DNA of 9,414 bases from Bacteroidota bacterium (GCA_028877045.1 JAGWPQ010000082.1:1-9414); one strand, 5' to 3'; shown: positions 1 through 7,020, counted from the first letter of the stretch. A program made the numbers and translations. Notes: generated from the letters alone by a model not told the origin.

Positions 1-1185
1 CTCTGCAACAAATCCACTAAAGCCCGGTAACCCCAATGAAGTTAAACCTGCAATCACAAACACTGTTGAAATGAAAGGCATTACTTTTAATAATCCGCCC
101 AGCTGATCTACCATTCTTGTATGTGCACGGCTGTAGATCATTCCAATGGCAGCGAAGAAAAGGGCTGTCATTAATCCATGCGAAACCATTTGCATCACTG
201 CGCCATTAATGGATGTTCTTGTTAACATGCCAATTCCAAATAAAACAAAACCGGTATGACTAACTGATGAATATGCGTTGATATATTTTAGATCTTTCTG
301 CATCATGGTAGCGAATGCACCATAAATGATCCCGATAGTTGATAATAAAATGATGATCCACTGATATTCGTGTGCAGCATCGGGCATTAAATAAGTGGCT
401 ACACGCAAACATCCGTACCCACCTAATTTCATTGATATCCCGGCCAAAAACATTGATGCGGCTGTTGGTGCAGATGAGTGACCATCGGGCACCCAGGTAT
501 GAAACGGGAACAATGCAGTGAACACACCAAATCCAATAAATAAAAACGGAAAAAATATTCTTTGAATCAGCATCGGAACATTTGCATGCGAAATAGTTAA
601 CAGGTCGAACGAATTATTTCCGGCAACGCCGAAATAATATAGACCTGCCAACCCAACAAAAATTAATGCAGAGCCGCCCATTAACATCAATGCCAGTTTC
701 ATTGCACTGTATTCTTTTTTGCCGCTTCCCCAAATGCCGATCAATAAAAATTTTGGAATTACTGCCACTTCTAAAAAGAAGAACATGGTAAACAGATCGA
801 GCGAAATAAAAAATCCGTAAGCACCCAGACTTAAAAAAATCAGCAGAAAGAAAAATTCTTTGTTCAAAGCTTCTTGTGTCCACGAAACCAATACGCCTGC
901 AACAACAACAAAAGAAGTTAATAAGATCATGGCAACAGAAATACCATCAACACCAACATGATAATGAATATTCAAACTGTCGAACCAGTTGTAATCGTAT
1001 TGAAACAACATTTGCGCTGTGCTGTGTGTTCTTTCTTTTAGGTATTGAAATAATAGATCGAATACCAAACCCAATTGCAATAACGAACCTGCCAATGCAA
1101 CGGTGCGCACTTGTTTCAATCCCTTTACAAACAATAATATTATTGCTGTGATCAAAGGCAAGATGATAAGAAGCGATAAATTCAT
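1..1185 (-). CDS. nuoM: NADH-quinone oxidoreductase subunit M (partial, N-terminal 395 residues)
   Basis: Membrane antiporter-like subunit of complex I, one of the three Mrp-type proton-translocating subunits. The frame is open from an ATG at 1185 to the left edge, so the C-terminal part (roughly 100 residues by family size) is outside the window. The translation is a chain of hydrophobic helices with NuoM signatures: FFFLEVAVIPKFLLIGIWG (E139, matching the TM5 glutamate), LFPFHTWVPDGHSSAPTA (225-242), MKLGGYG with K253 (TM8 lysine), DLKYINAYSSVSHTG, and GLPGFSGFVAE, whose last residue E395 matches the conserved TM12 glutamate and is the last codon visible. Oddity: the TM7 lysine position just before LFPFH is Phe (F222), whereas NuoL in this operon has K250 there. 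The gene lies 147 bases downstream of nuoL. Its start region, AATAAAAATATAAAATG, is identical to that of nuoL. Identity is secure; nuoN should follow. Confidence 0.96.
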   Translation of the reverse strand, partial: MNLSLLIILPLITAIILLFVKGLKQVRTVALAGSLLQLGLVFDLLFQYLKERTHSTAQMLFQYDYNWFDSLNIHYHVGVDGISVAMILLTSFVVVAGVLVSWTQEALNKEFFFLLIFLSLGAYGFFISLDLFTMFFFLEVAVIPKFLLIGIWGSGKKEYSAMKLALMLMGGSALIFVGLAGLYYFGVAGNNSFDLLTISHANVPMLIQRIFFPFLFIGFGVFTALFPFHTWVPDGHSSAPTAASMFLAGISMKLGGYGCLRVATYLMPDAAHEYQWIIILLSTIGIIYGAFATMMQKDLKYINAYSSVSHTGFVLFGIGMLTRTSINGAVMQMVSHGLMTALFFAAIGMIYSRAHTRMVDQLGGLLKVMPFISTVFVIAGLTSLGLPGFSGFVAE

Positions 1186-1199
1186 TTTATATTTTTATT
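1180..1199 (-). promoter_or_regulatory. A-rich translation initiation region of nuoM, identical to that of nuoL
   Basis: On the coding strand this reads AATAAAAATATAAA directly before ATGAAT. It has no GGAGG-like Shine-Dalgarno, as is usual for Bacteroidota, where A-rich, unstructured leaders drive initiation. The same 20 bases occur at the nuoL start (3259-3278), which supports the ATG at 1185 as the true start of nuoM. Confidence 0.45.
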
Positions 1200-1226
1200 A
1201 CACGAATTAATCTAATTACACGAATT
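1198..1226. repeat. Tandem 11-bp direct repeat in the nuoL-nuoM gap
   Basis: TTACACGAATT occurs at 1198-1208 and again at 1216-1226, 18 bases apart. On the coding strand it reads AATTCGTGTAA. Degenerate strings of this kind are common between genes in Bacteroidota as far as I recall. No coding potential or RNA fold is evident. Confidence 0.6.
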
Positions 1227-1242
1227 TTTTTATGATCCCAAC

Positions 1243-1330
1243 TGCAGTACAAATGGCATCTTCGTTGCGTCGCACTCTTGTACGCTTTTCTCTTTATTCA
1301 TCAATTCACACACTCTATCATTCACTCATT
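1243..1330 (-). repeat. Composite intergenic repeat, copy 1 (nuoL-nuoM gap)
   Basis: The gap 1186-1332 holds no gene. On the coding strand, after the nuoL stop, there is a run of ATGA(G/A)T-type words (1291-1330), then GTACAAGAGTGCGACGCAAC (1283-1264), then TTGTAC (1252-1247), which pairs with the first GTACAA as a 6-bp inverted repeat, and then TGCA. The 20-base core matches the H/I-gap copy (4686-4667) with one mismatch. Function is unknown; it could be a dispersed non-coding repeat or a processing or attenuation structure inside the operon. Confidence 0.6.
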
Positions 1331-1332
1331 GT

Positions 1333-3264
1333 TTATTTCCAGACATAAATAAACAACATAGCCAACGCAACTATTCCACCAAAAAAGTACAAAGTATAAT
1401 TCTGCACTTTGCCCGATTGCATTCCTTTAATTAACCCCGAAATTTTTGCAGTAACGGTTGCCAATAAATTCATGAAACCATCCACGATATTTTTATCGAA
1501 CCATGCTGCGGGCCTTCCAATTAAATTAAAAATTATTTTTTTGGTGACGAATAAATAAACTTCGTCGATATAAAATTTCTTGTAAGCTGATTTATAAAAT
1601 CCACCAAACGATGCAGCAACTGCTTCTGGTTTTGCATTTTGTTTTTTGTATAAAACTGCAGCCAATAAAATTCCGATCACACCAAATAATACCGGCGCGG
1701 CCGAGAAAACATAATCGATATGTGTTTCCAATGCAGCACCATCGCTTGTCACAAAATGAGAGAAAGGAATAAATCCTGCAACGGCAGCCATGATGCCTAA
1801 AATAATTAACGGCAATTTCATTGACCATGTTCCTTCACCATGATGCGCATCATGAACATGCGCTTCTTTACTCCAGAAAATTGAATAATATAATCGGAAC
1901 ATATAAAATGCAGTAAGTCCCGATGTAAACAATGCAACACCGTACACCAATTTGTTTGCATTGAATGCTGCCAATAAAATTTCTTCCTTACTAAAAAATC
2001 CTGCAAACGGTGGAATACCTGCAATGGCCAAACATGCAATTAAAAACGAAAGATGTGTGATAGGCATCAGTTTTCTTAAACCACCCATATCTTTCATATC
2101 GTTGCTGTGCACCAGATGAATAACCGCACCTGCACCAAGGAATAATAATGATTTAAAAAATGCGTGTGTAAATAAATGGAACATTGAACCCATGTAACCC
2201 AAACCTTCTTCGCCACCTTGTTTTGCAACGCCCAATGCAAACATCATATAACCGATCTGCGACATGGTTGAATATGCCAACACTCTTTTAATATCTGTTT
2301 GTGTGCATGCGATGATTGCTGCAATGAATGCTGATACCAAACCAACATAAGTTACAATCTGCAATGCAAATTCATCAACAGAAAATATGGGGAATAATCT
2401 TGCTACTAAATACACGCCTGCAACAACCATGGTGGCAGCATGTATCAATGCTGAAACAGGCGTTGGACCTTCCATTGCATCGGGCAACCAAATATGAAAA
2501 GGGAACATGGCCGATTTTCCCGCACCACCAATGAATACCAATGCTAATCCCCATGTTAAAACAGAAGCACCTAAAAACGTTGCTGTTGAAATAGCCGTAA
2601 AATAAGTTGAATGCGTATCAGTTAATCTTGCGATCAAGGTTTCGAAGTCTAATGTTTGCGCATGGAATGATAAGATTAAAATACCAATTAAAAATCCAAG
2701 ATCAGCAAAACGTGTAACGATGAATGCTTTCTTGGAAGCAGCTACTGCCGAAGGTTTTTCGAAATAATATCCGATCAATAAAAAAGAAGAAACACCCACT
2801 AATTCCCAGAACATGTATATCTGGAAAATGTTGGTTGATATAACCAATCCCAACATCGAAAAAGTAAACAAAGAAAGAAATGAATAATAAGTCGCAAAAC
2901 GTTCTTCGCCTTTCATATATCCCAAACTGAAAATGTGCACCATTAAAGAAACAAAGCTTACCACCACCAGCATCATCACAGAAATAGGATCGAGAATAAT
3001 TCCCAGGTCAATCGAAACGTTTGGCGAAAATTGTAACCATGTATATTTTAATGCGATTATTTGTTGATAAACGCCATTCACTTTTCCATCAACCAAAAAA
3101 TAATTGTAAGCAACTTGTAATGATAGTAATGTTGATATCAATAACGAAGCAACACCTATTGTTCCTGAAAATGTTTTAAGATATTTTCTTCCGAATAAAC
3201 CCAGTATCACAAATGTTGCTAAAGGCAACAAAGGGATCAATGCTATGTAAGAATAATGATTCAT
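1333..3264 (-). CDS. nuoL: NADH-quinone oxidoreductase subunit L
   Basis: Largest antiporter-like subunit of complex I, at the distal end of the membrane arm, with the long lateral helix that ties the pumping subunits together. At 643 residues it is slightly longer than the usual ~610-620. Visible signatures: FWELVGVSSFLLIGYYFEKP with E154 (TM5 Glu), FIVTRFADLGF with D188, GAGKSAMFPFHIWLPDAMEG with K250 (TM7 Lys), TPVSALIHAATMV with H275, HAFFKSLLFLGAGAVIH with K371 (central axis) and AGFFSKEEIL with K426 (TM12 Lys). The full set of channel residues is present, so the protein looks active. The C-terminal third (residues ~470-643) carries a His-rich loop (HVHDAHHGE), then the amphipathic lateral-helix region and a final membrane helix ending FFGGIVALAMLFIYVWK. 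It starts 38 bases after nuoK; nuoM follows after a repeat-bearing gap. Confidence 0.98.
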   Translation of the reverse strand: MNHYSYIALIPLLPLATFVILGLFGRKYLKTFSGTIGVASLLISTLLSLQVAYNYFLVDGKVNGVYQQIIALKYTWLQFSPNVSIDLGIILDPISVMMLVVVSFVSLMVHIFSLGYMKGEERFATYYSFLSLFTFSMLGLVISTNIFQIYMFWELVGVSSFLLIGYYFEKPSAVAASKKAFIVTRFADLGFLIGILILSFHAQTLDFETLIARLTDTHSTYFTAISTATFLGASVLTWGLALVFIGGAGKSAMFPFHIWLPDAMEGPTPVSALIHAATMVVAGVYLVARLFPIFSVDEFALQIVTYVGLVSAFIAAIIACTQTDIKRVLAYSTMSQIGYMMFALGVAKQGGEEGLGYMGSMFHLFTHAFFKSLLFLGAGAVIHLVHSNDMKDMGGLRKLMPITHLSFLIACLAIAGIPPFAGFFSKEEILLAAFNANKLVYGVALFTSGLTAFYMFRLYYSIFWSKEAHVHDAHHGEGTWSMKLPLIILGIMAAVAGFIPFSHFVTSDGAALETHIDYVFSAAPVLFGVIGILLAAVLYKKQNAKPEAVAASFGGFYKSAYKKFYIDEVYLFVTKKIIFNLIGRPAAWFDKNIVDGFMNLLATVTAKISGLIKGMQSGKVQNYTLYFFGGIVALAMLFIYVWK

Positions 3265-3278
3265 TTTATATTTTTATT
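3259..3278 (-). promoter_or_regulatory. A-rich translation initiation region of nuoL, identical to that of nuoM
   Basis: The coding strand reads AATAAAAATATAAA before ATGAAT, the same 20 bases as at 1180-1199. There is no Shine-Dalgarno. It supports the ATG at 3264 as the nuoL start. The exact duplication may be functional convergence or local copying. Confidence 0.45.
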
Positions 3279-3302
3279 TCCTTCTCTTTTCAGAGATCAG
3301 GG

Positions 3303-3617
3303 TTAATATTTTAACTCTTCAGCACCTTCCACATCAATGGAATTATGACTTCTGTATAAATTTATAATGATCGCAATGGCAACAGCAGCTTCGGCCGCAG
3401 CAATTGTGATGATGAAAATGGTAAAAAATACCCCGTCTAATTTTCCGGGATATAAAAATTTATTGAACGCAACGAAGTTGATGTTTACGCTGTTTAAAAT
3501 CAATTCAACAGCCATCAGCATCGTGATCATGTTACGGCGCGTAAACAATCCGTACATGCCAATAAAAAATAAAGCCGTACTTAAAAATAAAATATGTGTT
3601 ACTGGTACTTCACTCAT
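3303..3617 (-). CDS. nuoK: NADH-quinone oxidoreductase subunit K
   Basis: Small three-helix membrane subunit (MrpC/ND4L-like) between the quinone module and the pumping subunits. With the start chosen here it has 104 residues, the usual family length (about 100-105). Signatures: ITMLMAVELILNSVNINFVAF with E38, and ITIAAAEAAVAIAIIINLYR with E76. These are the two membrane glutamates needed for proton transfer (E36 and E72 in E. coli). The same frame stays open to 3656, but that would add 13 polar, family-atypical residues. The ATG at 3617 overlaps the nuoJ stop as ATGA, is preceded by GGAAAC and gives the canonical N-terminus MSEVPVTHILFLSTALFFIG, so it is preferred. Translation is probably coupled to nuoJ. 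Confidence 0.97.
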   Translation of the reverse strand: MSEVPVTHILFLSTALFFIGMYGLFTRRNMITMLMAVELILNSVNINFVAFNKFLYPGKLDGVFFTIFIITIAAAEAAVAIAIIINLYRSHNSIDVEGAEELKY

Positions 3618-4132
3618 TTTGTTTCCGGTTTTGATTTTAACGCAATAACAATACAACCGATCATTGCAGCCAGCAATAACATACTCACTGCTTCAAATGG
3701 TAAAACATAACCGTGCTCGGTTGTGCTTAACATCTGGTTTCCTATTTCTGAAACTTCTACATTAAATGGCTGACTCGAAATTTTATTAAAACCATATTCA
3801 CTAATTAATCTGTAGATCAATCCAAGCCCCGCCAACACGGCAAGCCAAGAAAATACAACTCTCGTTGTTGGTGGCTTTGGCATTTCTTCGCCTGATTTCT
3901 GTGTTAAGAAAATCGAGAAGATGATCAGCACAACAATGCCGCCAACATAAACGATTATCTGAACGGCCGCAATAAAATTTACATCCATCCAAAAATATAA
4001 TCCTGCAATGCCTGTTAACGAAAACAACAATGCAATGGCCGAACGAAATATTTTTCTGCTGCTAACAGCAACAATGCCTGTTAATAAAATAAAAGCAGCA
4101 ATACAATAGAATATAATTACTGATGCATTCAT
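3614..4132 (-). CDS. nuoJ: NADH-quinone oxidoreductase subunit J
   Basis: Membrane subunit (ND6-like) of complex I with 172 residues, typical for the family. Five hydrophobic segments are visible, around residues 4-24, 28-48, 52-77, 92-112 and 143-166. The third, AAVQIIVYVGGIVVLIIF (55-72), is the conserved TM3 with the Tyr/Gly-rich pi-bulge (Y62, G64, G65) that switches conformation during coupling. The end, YVLPFEAVSMLLLAAMIG, is the conserved last helix, sealing contacts to NuoA, NuoH and NuoK. Its start overlaps the nuoI stop by one base (TAATG) and its stop overlaps the nuoK start (ATGA), so I, J and K form a tightly coupled translational unit. Identity is secure. Confidence 0.97.
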   Translation of the reverse strand: MNASVIIFYCIAAFILLTGIVAVSSRKIFRSAIALLFSLTGIAGLYFWMDVNFIAAVQIIVYVGGIVVLIIFSIFLTQKSGEEMPKPPTTRVVFSWLAVLAGLGLIYRLISEYGFNKISSQPFNVEVSEIGNQMLSTTEHGYVLPFEAVSMLLLAAMIGCIVIALKSKPETK

Positions 4133-4608
4133 TATTCTACGCCCTCCCTTATTTTAGATCCCGGTTCATTCAACCGTTTAATTAAATTATTTCTGTCAAA
4201 TACACTCAGTTCAAAAGTGTTTCGCATTTTAATGGCATCGGTCGGACAAGCTTCAACGCACAAGCCGCACATGGTGCACATATCAAGGCGATAAACAAAT
4301 TGATCGATCGCTTTTTTTCTTTTGCCTTCGGGACTAACATCAAACTTGCTGATGATTTTTATGGTGCCATTCGGACAAGCAATTTCGCAAGACGAGCAAC
4401 CAGTACAGGCGTGTTCATTATTTTCATCATGCGGCATCCACACTTCACCTTTGAACCGGTCGGCTAATTTCAATGTGGTCCTGTTGTCGGGATATTGTTC
4501 TGTAATAATTTCTTTATGATGTGTAAAATAATATCCGGTCAGTTTCATGCCCGTCAGCAACGATTTTGTTGCCCTATACACATCAGTTATGTAATCTTTT
4601 AAAAACAT
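4132..4608 (-). CDS. nuoI: NADH-quinone oxidoreductase subunit I (2x[4Fe-4S] protein)
   Basis: Hydrophilic iron-sulfur subunit (TYKY/PSST-adjacent) that carries clusters N6a and N6b and passes electrons to N2 in NuoB. It has two ferredoxin motifs: CTGCSSCEIACP (C68, C71, C74, C78 with this start) and CTMCGLCVEACP (C111, C114, C117, C121). Each group supplies three cysteines to one cluster and its fourth to the other. The N-terminal amphipathic stretch (DYITDVYRATKSLLTGMKLT) is the usual membrane-surface anchor. The frame extends to a TTG at 4626, but the ATG at 4608 is preceded by the TAAA context seen for neighbouring genes, so 158 residues is preferred over 164. In an operon lacking nuoEFG, NuoI is a plausible entry point for electrons from ferredoxin or another donor; that is inference. 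Confidence 0.97.
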   Translation of the reverse strand: MFLKDYITDVYRATKSLLTGMKLTGYYFTHHKEIITEQYPDNRTTLKLADRFKGEVWMPHDENNEHACTGCSSCEIACPNGTIKIISKFDVSPEGKRKKAIDQFVYRLDMCTMCGLCVEACPTDAIKMRNTFELSVFDRNNLIKRLNEPGSKIREGVE

Positions 4609-4655
4609 TTTATTTTTTTGAATCAAAATTTTTATGTTACCAACTTTATCACTTT

Positions 4656-4720
4656 ACTCATCACCGGTTGCGTCGCACACTTGTACTGCAACTCATCACT
4701 CATCATTCTTAATTCATCAC
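4656..4720 (-). repeat. Composite intergenic repeat, copy 2 (nuoH-nuoI gap)
   Basis: The gap 4609-4721 contains no gene. Four copies of a 9-mer of the form A(C/T)TCATCA(C/T) lie at 4656-4664, 4691-4699, 4698-4706 and 4712-4720. Between the first and second sits the core at 4667-4686, which reads GTACAAGTGTGCGACGCAAC on the coding strand, preceded by TGCA. The core matches 19 of 20 bases of the copy in the L/M gap and has the same orientation relative to transcription. The element is non-coding and its function is unknown. Confidence 0.65.
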
Positions 4721-4721
4721 T

Positions 4722-5798
4722 TTAAAAATGCCATCCCATAATTGCAACCAAAGTCATCAACAAAACATTGAACATACTTATCGGCAATAAATATTTCCAT
4801 TCCAAATTCAATAACTGGTCAACACGCAATCTTGGAAAAGTCCATCTGAACCACATGATCACAAAAATTAAAAAGATTGTTTTTCCAAAAAACCATATCG
4901 ACGATGGAATATAATCCATGATATGATTGAATGCTGCCCAATGACCAACATGAAAAGGCATCCATCCGCCTAAAAATAAAGTAGCACCAATAGCACACAC
5001 AATAAATATGTTGATGTACTCCGATAAAAAGAATAAGGCAAATTTCATTCCGCCATATTCGGTATGAAAGCCTGCTGTCAATTCACTTTCAGCTTCTGCC
5101 AGATCAAATGGCGCCCTGTTTGTTTCGGCTGTTGCAGCAATAATAAAGATCACAAACGCAATGATGGCAGGAATATGTGCTTTAAAGATCCACCATCCAT
5201 TTTCCTGCGACGCAACAATATCAGAAATTTTTAAACTGCCTGTTAATACAATAATTGTAATGATCGATAATCCTGCCGATAATTCGTAGCTCACAATTTG
5301 TGCGCCGCTGCGCATGGCACCCAATAAAGAATATTTATTACCGCTGCTCCATCCTGCCATTAAAATTCCAATAACAGATAATGATGAAACGGCAGTTACA
5401 TACAACACACCAATATTAATATCCCATATCTGAAAAGCTTTTGCAAATGCAATGGGAACCAATATTAACATGGCAACAATAATGACAACAAAAGGAGCCA
5501 GGTTAAATAAAAATTTATCAGCATTAGCAGGCGTTAATGATTCTTTCATGATCAGCTTCACAGTATCTGCCGATGTTTGAAAAATTCCTTTCGGACCAAT
5601 TCTGTTTGGACCCAAACGAATTTGAATGACTGCTGCAACTTTACGTTCCATCCACACCAAACCCAGGCCCAGTACGGCAAACAAGCCAATGGCTGCAACG
5701 CCTACCAAAACAAATTCGGCTAATAATGCAAATGTTGCAGGCAAATGACCGTTAAGCCATTCATGAATAAAATTTGTTAATCCTTCTAAACTAAACAT
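4722..5798 (-). CDS. nuoH: NADH-quinone oxidoreductase subunit H
   Basis: ND1-like membrane subunit of 358 residues that forms the floor of the quinone chamber and the first proton-path link (E-channel). About eight to nine hydrophobic helices are visible. Signatures: WMERKVAAVIQIRLGPNRIG (49-68), WSSGNKYSLLGAMRSGAQIV (150-169), and ETNRAPFDLAEAESELTAGF (225-244) followed by HTEYGGMKFALFFLSEY. The last stretch is the acidic loop lining the quinone entry and coupling path. FRWTFPRLRVDQLL (317-330) is the usual C-terminal motif. It starts at an ATG in a GAAATG context. In most 14-subunit operons nuoH follows nuoG; here it follows nuoD after only 100 non-coding bases. No truncation or missing key residues were seen. 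Confidence 0.98.
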   Translation of the reverse strand: MFSLEGLTNFIHEWLNGHLPATFALLAEFVLVGVAAIGLFAVLGLGLVWMERKVAAVIQIRLGPNRIGPKGIFQTSADTVKLIMKESLTPANADKFLFNLAPFVVIIVAMLILVPIAFAKAFQIWDINIGVLYVTAVSSLSVIGILMAGWSSGNKYSLLGAMRSGAQIVSYELSAGLSIITIIVLTGSLKISDIVASQENGWWIFKAHIPAIIAFVIFIIAATAETNRAPFDLAEAESELTAGFHTEYGGMKFALFFLSEYINIFIVCAIGATLFLGGWMPFHVGHWAAFNHIMDYIPSSIWFFGKTIFLIFVIMWFRWTFPRLRVDQLLNLEWKYLLPISMFNVLLMTLVAIMGWHF

Positions 5799-5800
5799 TT

Positions 5801-5896
5801 CAAGTATTAAGTTTTAAGTTATAGGTTATAAGTAGCAGAAGAAATTTTTTTGTGAGTTGTACTCACTTAAAACTTATCACGTACTACTTAAAACTT
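5801..5896. repeat. Inverted and direct repeats filling the nuoD-nuoH gap
   Basis: AAGTTTTAAGT lies at 5809-5819, and its exact reverse complement ACTTAAAACTT occurs twice, at 5865-5875 and 5886-5896. A perfect 6-bp hairpin, GTGAGT-TGT-ACTCAC (5852-5866), lies inside the large inverted repeat. The whole 100-base gap is explained by these repeats, with no coding trace. It occupies exactly the place where nuoE, nuoF and nuoG normally sit. It could form an RNA stem within the transcript or be a short dispersed repeat. Confidence 0.7.
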
Positions 5897-5898
5897 TT

Positions 5899-7014
5899 TT
5901 ATCTGTCAATATCCGGTATCACTAAATCCAATGTTCCCATGATCGCAATAAAATCTCCGATCTTATATCCGCGAACCATGTGATCCAATGCACTTAAATT
6001 AGAAAATCCCGGTGAACGAAATTTAATTCTGTATGGTTGTGCCGCACCTTCGCTAACAATGTACACACCCAATTCTCCACGAGCCGTTTCTACTCTTTGA
6101 TAAAATTCTCCTTTCGGTAATTTTAAAACAGCTTTTGTTTTTGCCTGAAAATCACCATCAGGAATATTATCAATTAATTGTTCGATGATGCGGATGCTTT
6201 GACTCATTTCTTTTATGCGAACCTGATAACGTGTAAAACAATCGCCACCTGTTTCTATGATTTCATCAAACTCAACTTTATCATACACATCATAAGGTGC
6301 AATTTTTCTGATGTCCGATTTTACACCGCTTGCTCTTGCAACAGGGCCGGTACATCCGTAGGAGATCGCATCTTCGGGAGATAAATAACCAACACCTTTC
6401 ATTCTGTTTTGAAAAATGATATTGCCTGTTATCAATTCATCGTATTCGTGTAATGTTTTTTTGAAATCGGCAACGAATGCTTTCACTTTTTTCTGAAAAT
6501 CAGGATGCGGTTCTGCCATCACGCCACCCGGAACCATATAATTCATGGTTAGTCTTGCACCGCAAGTTTCCTCCATGATCTCATTGATCTTTTCTCTTTC
6601 TCTGAATGCTAAAAAGTAAGGTGTGAATGCACCAAGATCCATACTCATGGCACTCCACCATAATTCGTGTGATGCAATTCTTGTCAGTTCATCCATGATC
6701 ACACGAATGTATTGTGCACGCAGTGGGACTTCTACTTGCAAACCTTTTTCAACAACCAATGCGCAGGCATGATTGTTAATGTGTGCAGAGAGATAATCCA
6801 TCCTGCTCGTTACATAAATAAACTGACGGTACGATAAACTCTCACACATTTTTTCTATGGAACGATGAATATAACCAAGGTGGGGTTCTACTTTTTTAAT
6901 TATTTCTCCGTTCAATGTAAGTACCAAATGCAATACGCCGTGTGTGGCAGGATGCTGCGGCCCTACATTAATTAATAAATCGCCTTCTGCTGTTGTGCCT
7001 ATTTCTTCAAACAT
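5899..7014 (-). CDS. nuoD: NADH-quinone oxidoreductase subunit D (not fused to C)
   Basis: The 49-kDa quinone-site subunit, related to [NiFe]-hydrogenase large subunits, with 371 residues. With NuoB it forms the quinone headgroup pocket. Signatures: NVGPQHPATHGVLH (16-29), SRMDYLSAHINNHA (70-83), MDLGAFTPYFLAFREREK (125-142) and the invariant C-terminus PDIDR. H25, Y74 and D126 have the same spacing as H38, Y87 and D139 of Thermus Nqo4, the quinone-contacting and proton-donating set, so the site looks intact. Hydrogenase-type nickel-ligand cysteines are absent, as expected for complex I. It is separate from nuoC, unlike the nuoCD fusion in E. coli, and lies 95 bases after it. The ATG at 7014 follows an A-rich leader. 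The next gene is nuoH, not nuoE. Confidence 0.98.
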   Translation of the reverse strand: MFEEIGTTAEGDLLINVGPQHPATHGVLHLVLTLNGEIIKKVEPHLGYIHRSIEKMCESLSYRQFIYVTSRMDYLSAHINNHACALVVEKGLQVEVPLRAQYIRVIMDELTRIASHELWWSAMSMDLGAFTPYFLAFREREKINEIMEETCGARLTMNYMVPGGVMAEPHPDFQKKVKAFVADFKKTLHEYDELITGNIIFQNRMKGVGYLSPEDAISYGCTGPVARASGVKSDIRKIAPYDVYDKVEFDEIIETGGDCFTRYQVRIKEMSQSIRIIEQLIDNIPDGDFQAKTKAVLKLPKGEFYQRVETARGELGVYIVSEGAAQPYRIKFRSPGFSNLSALDHMVRGYKIGDFIAIMGTLDLVIPDIDR

Positions 7015-7020
7015 TTTTTA

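Noticed and set aside
614..883. Minus-strand open frame overlapping nuoM, possible sign of a frameshift
   Set aside because: The nuoM frame is continuous from 1185 to 1 with conserved motifs on both sides, so no frameshift is needed.
876..1151. Plus-strand open frame opposite nuoM
   Set aside because: It lies wholly within the nuoM gene, is low-complexity (Gln-rich start) and has no family resemblance; a shadow of the real frame.
1592..2039. Two additional minus-strand frames inside nuoL
   Set aside because: Both lie in other frames within an intact nuoL. Their His/Cys/Trp-rich composition is typical of shadow frames.
3367..3648. Plus-strand frame opposite nuoK
   Set aside because: Its hydrophobic look comes from the complement of nuoK. 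No start context or family match, and it is fully covered by a secure gene.
3618..3656. Longer nuoK start, 13 residues upstream
   Set aside because: The ATG at 3617 overlaps the nuoJ stop as ATGA and gives the standard 104-residue NuoK; the extension is unlike the family.
4656..4720. CRISPR-like array
   Set aside because: The repeats are 9-mers that overlap or are only a few bases apart, with no regular spacers; not CRISPR.
5799..5898. Remnant of nuoE/nuoF/nuoG in the D-H gap
   Set aside because: The 100 bases are fully accounted for by AT-rich repeats; no Cys motif or flavin-site codons are visible on either strand.
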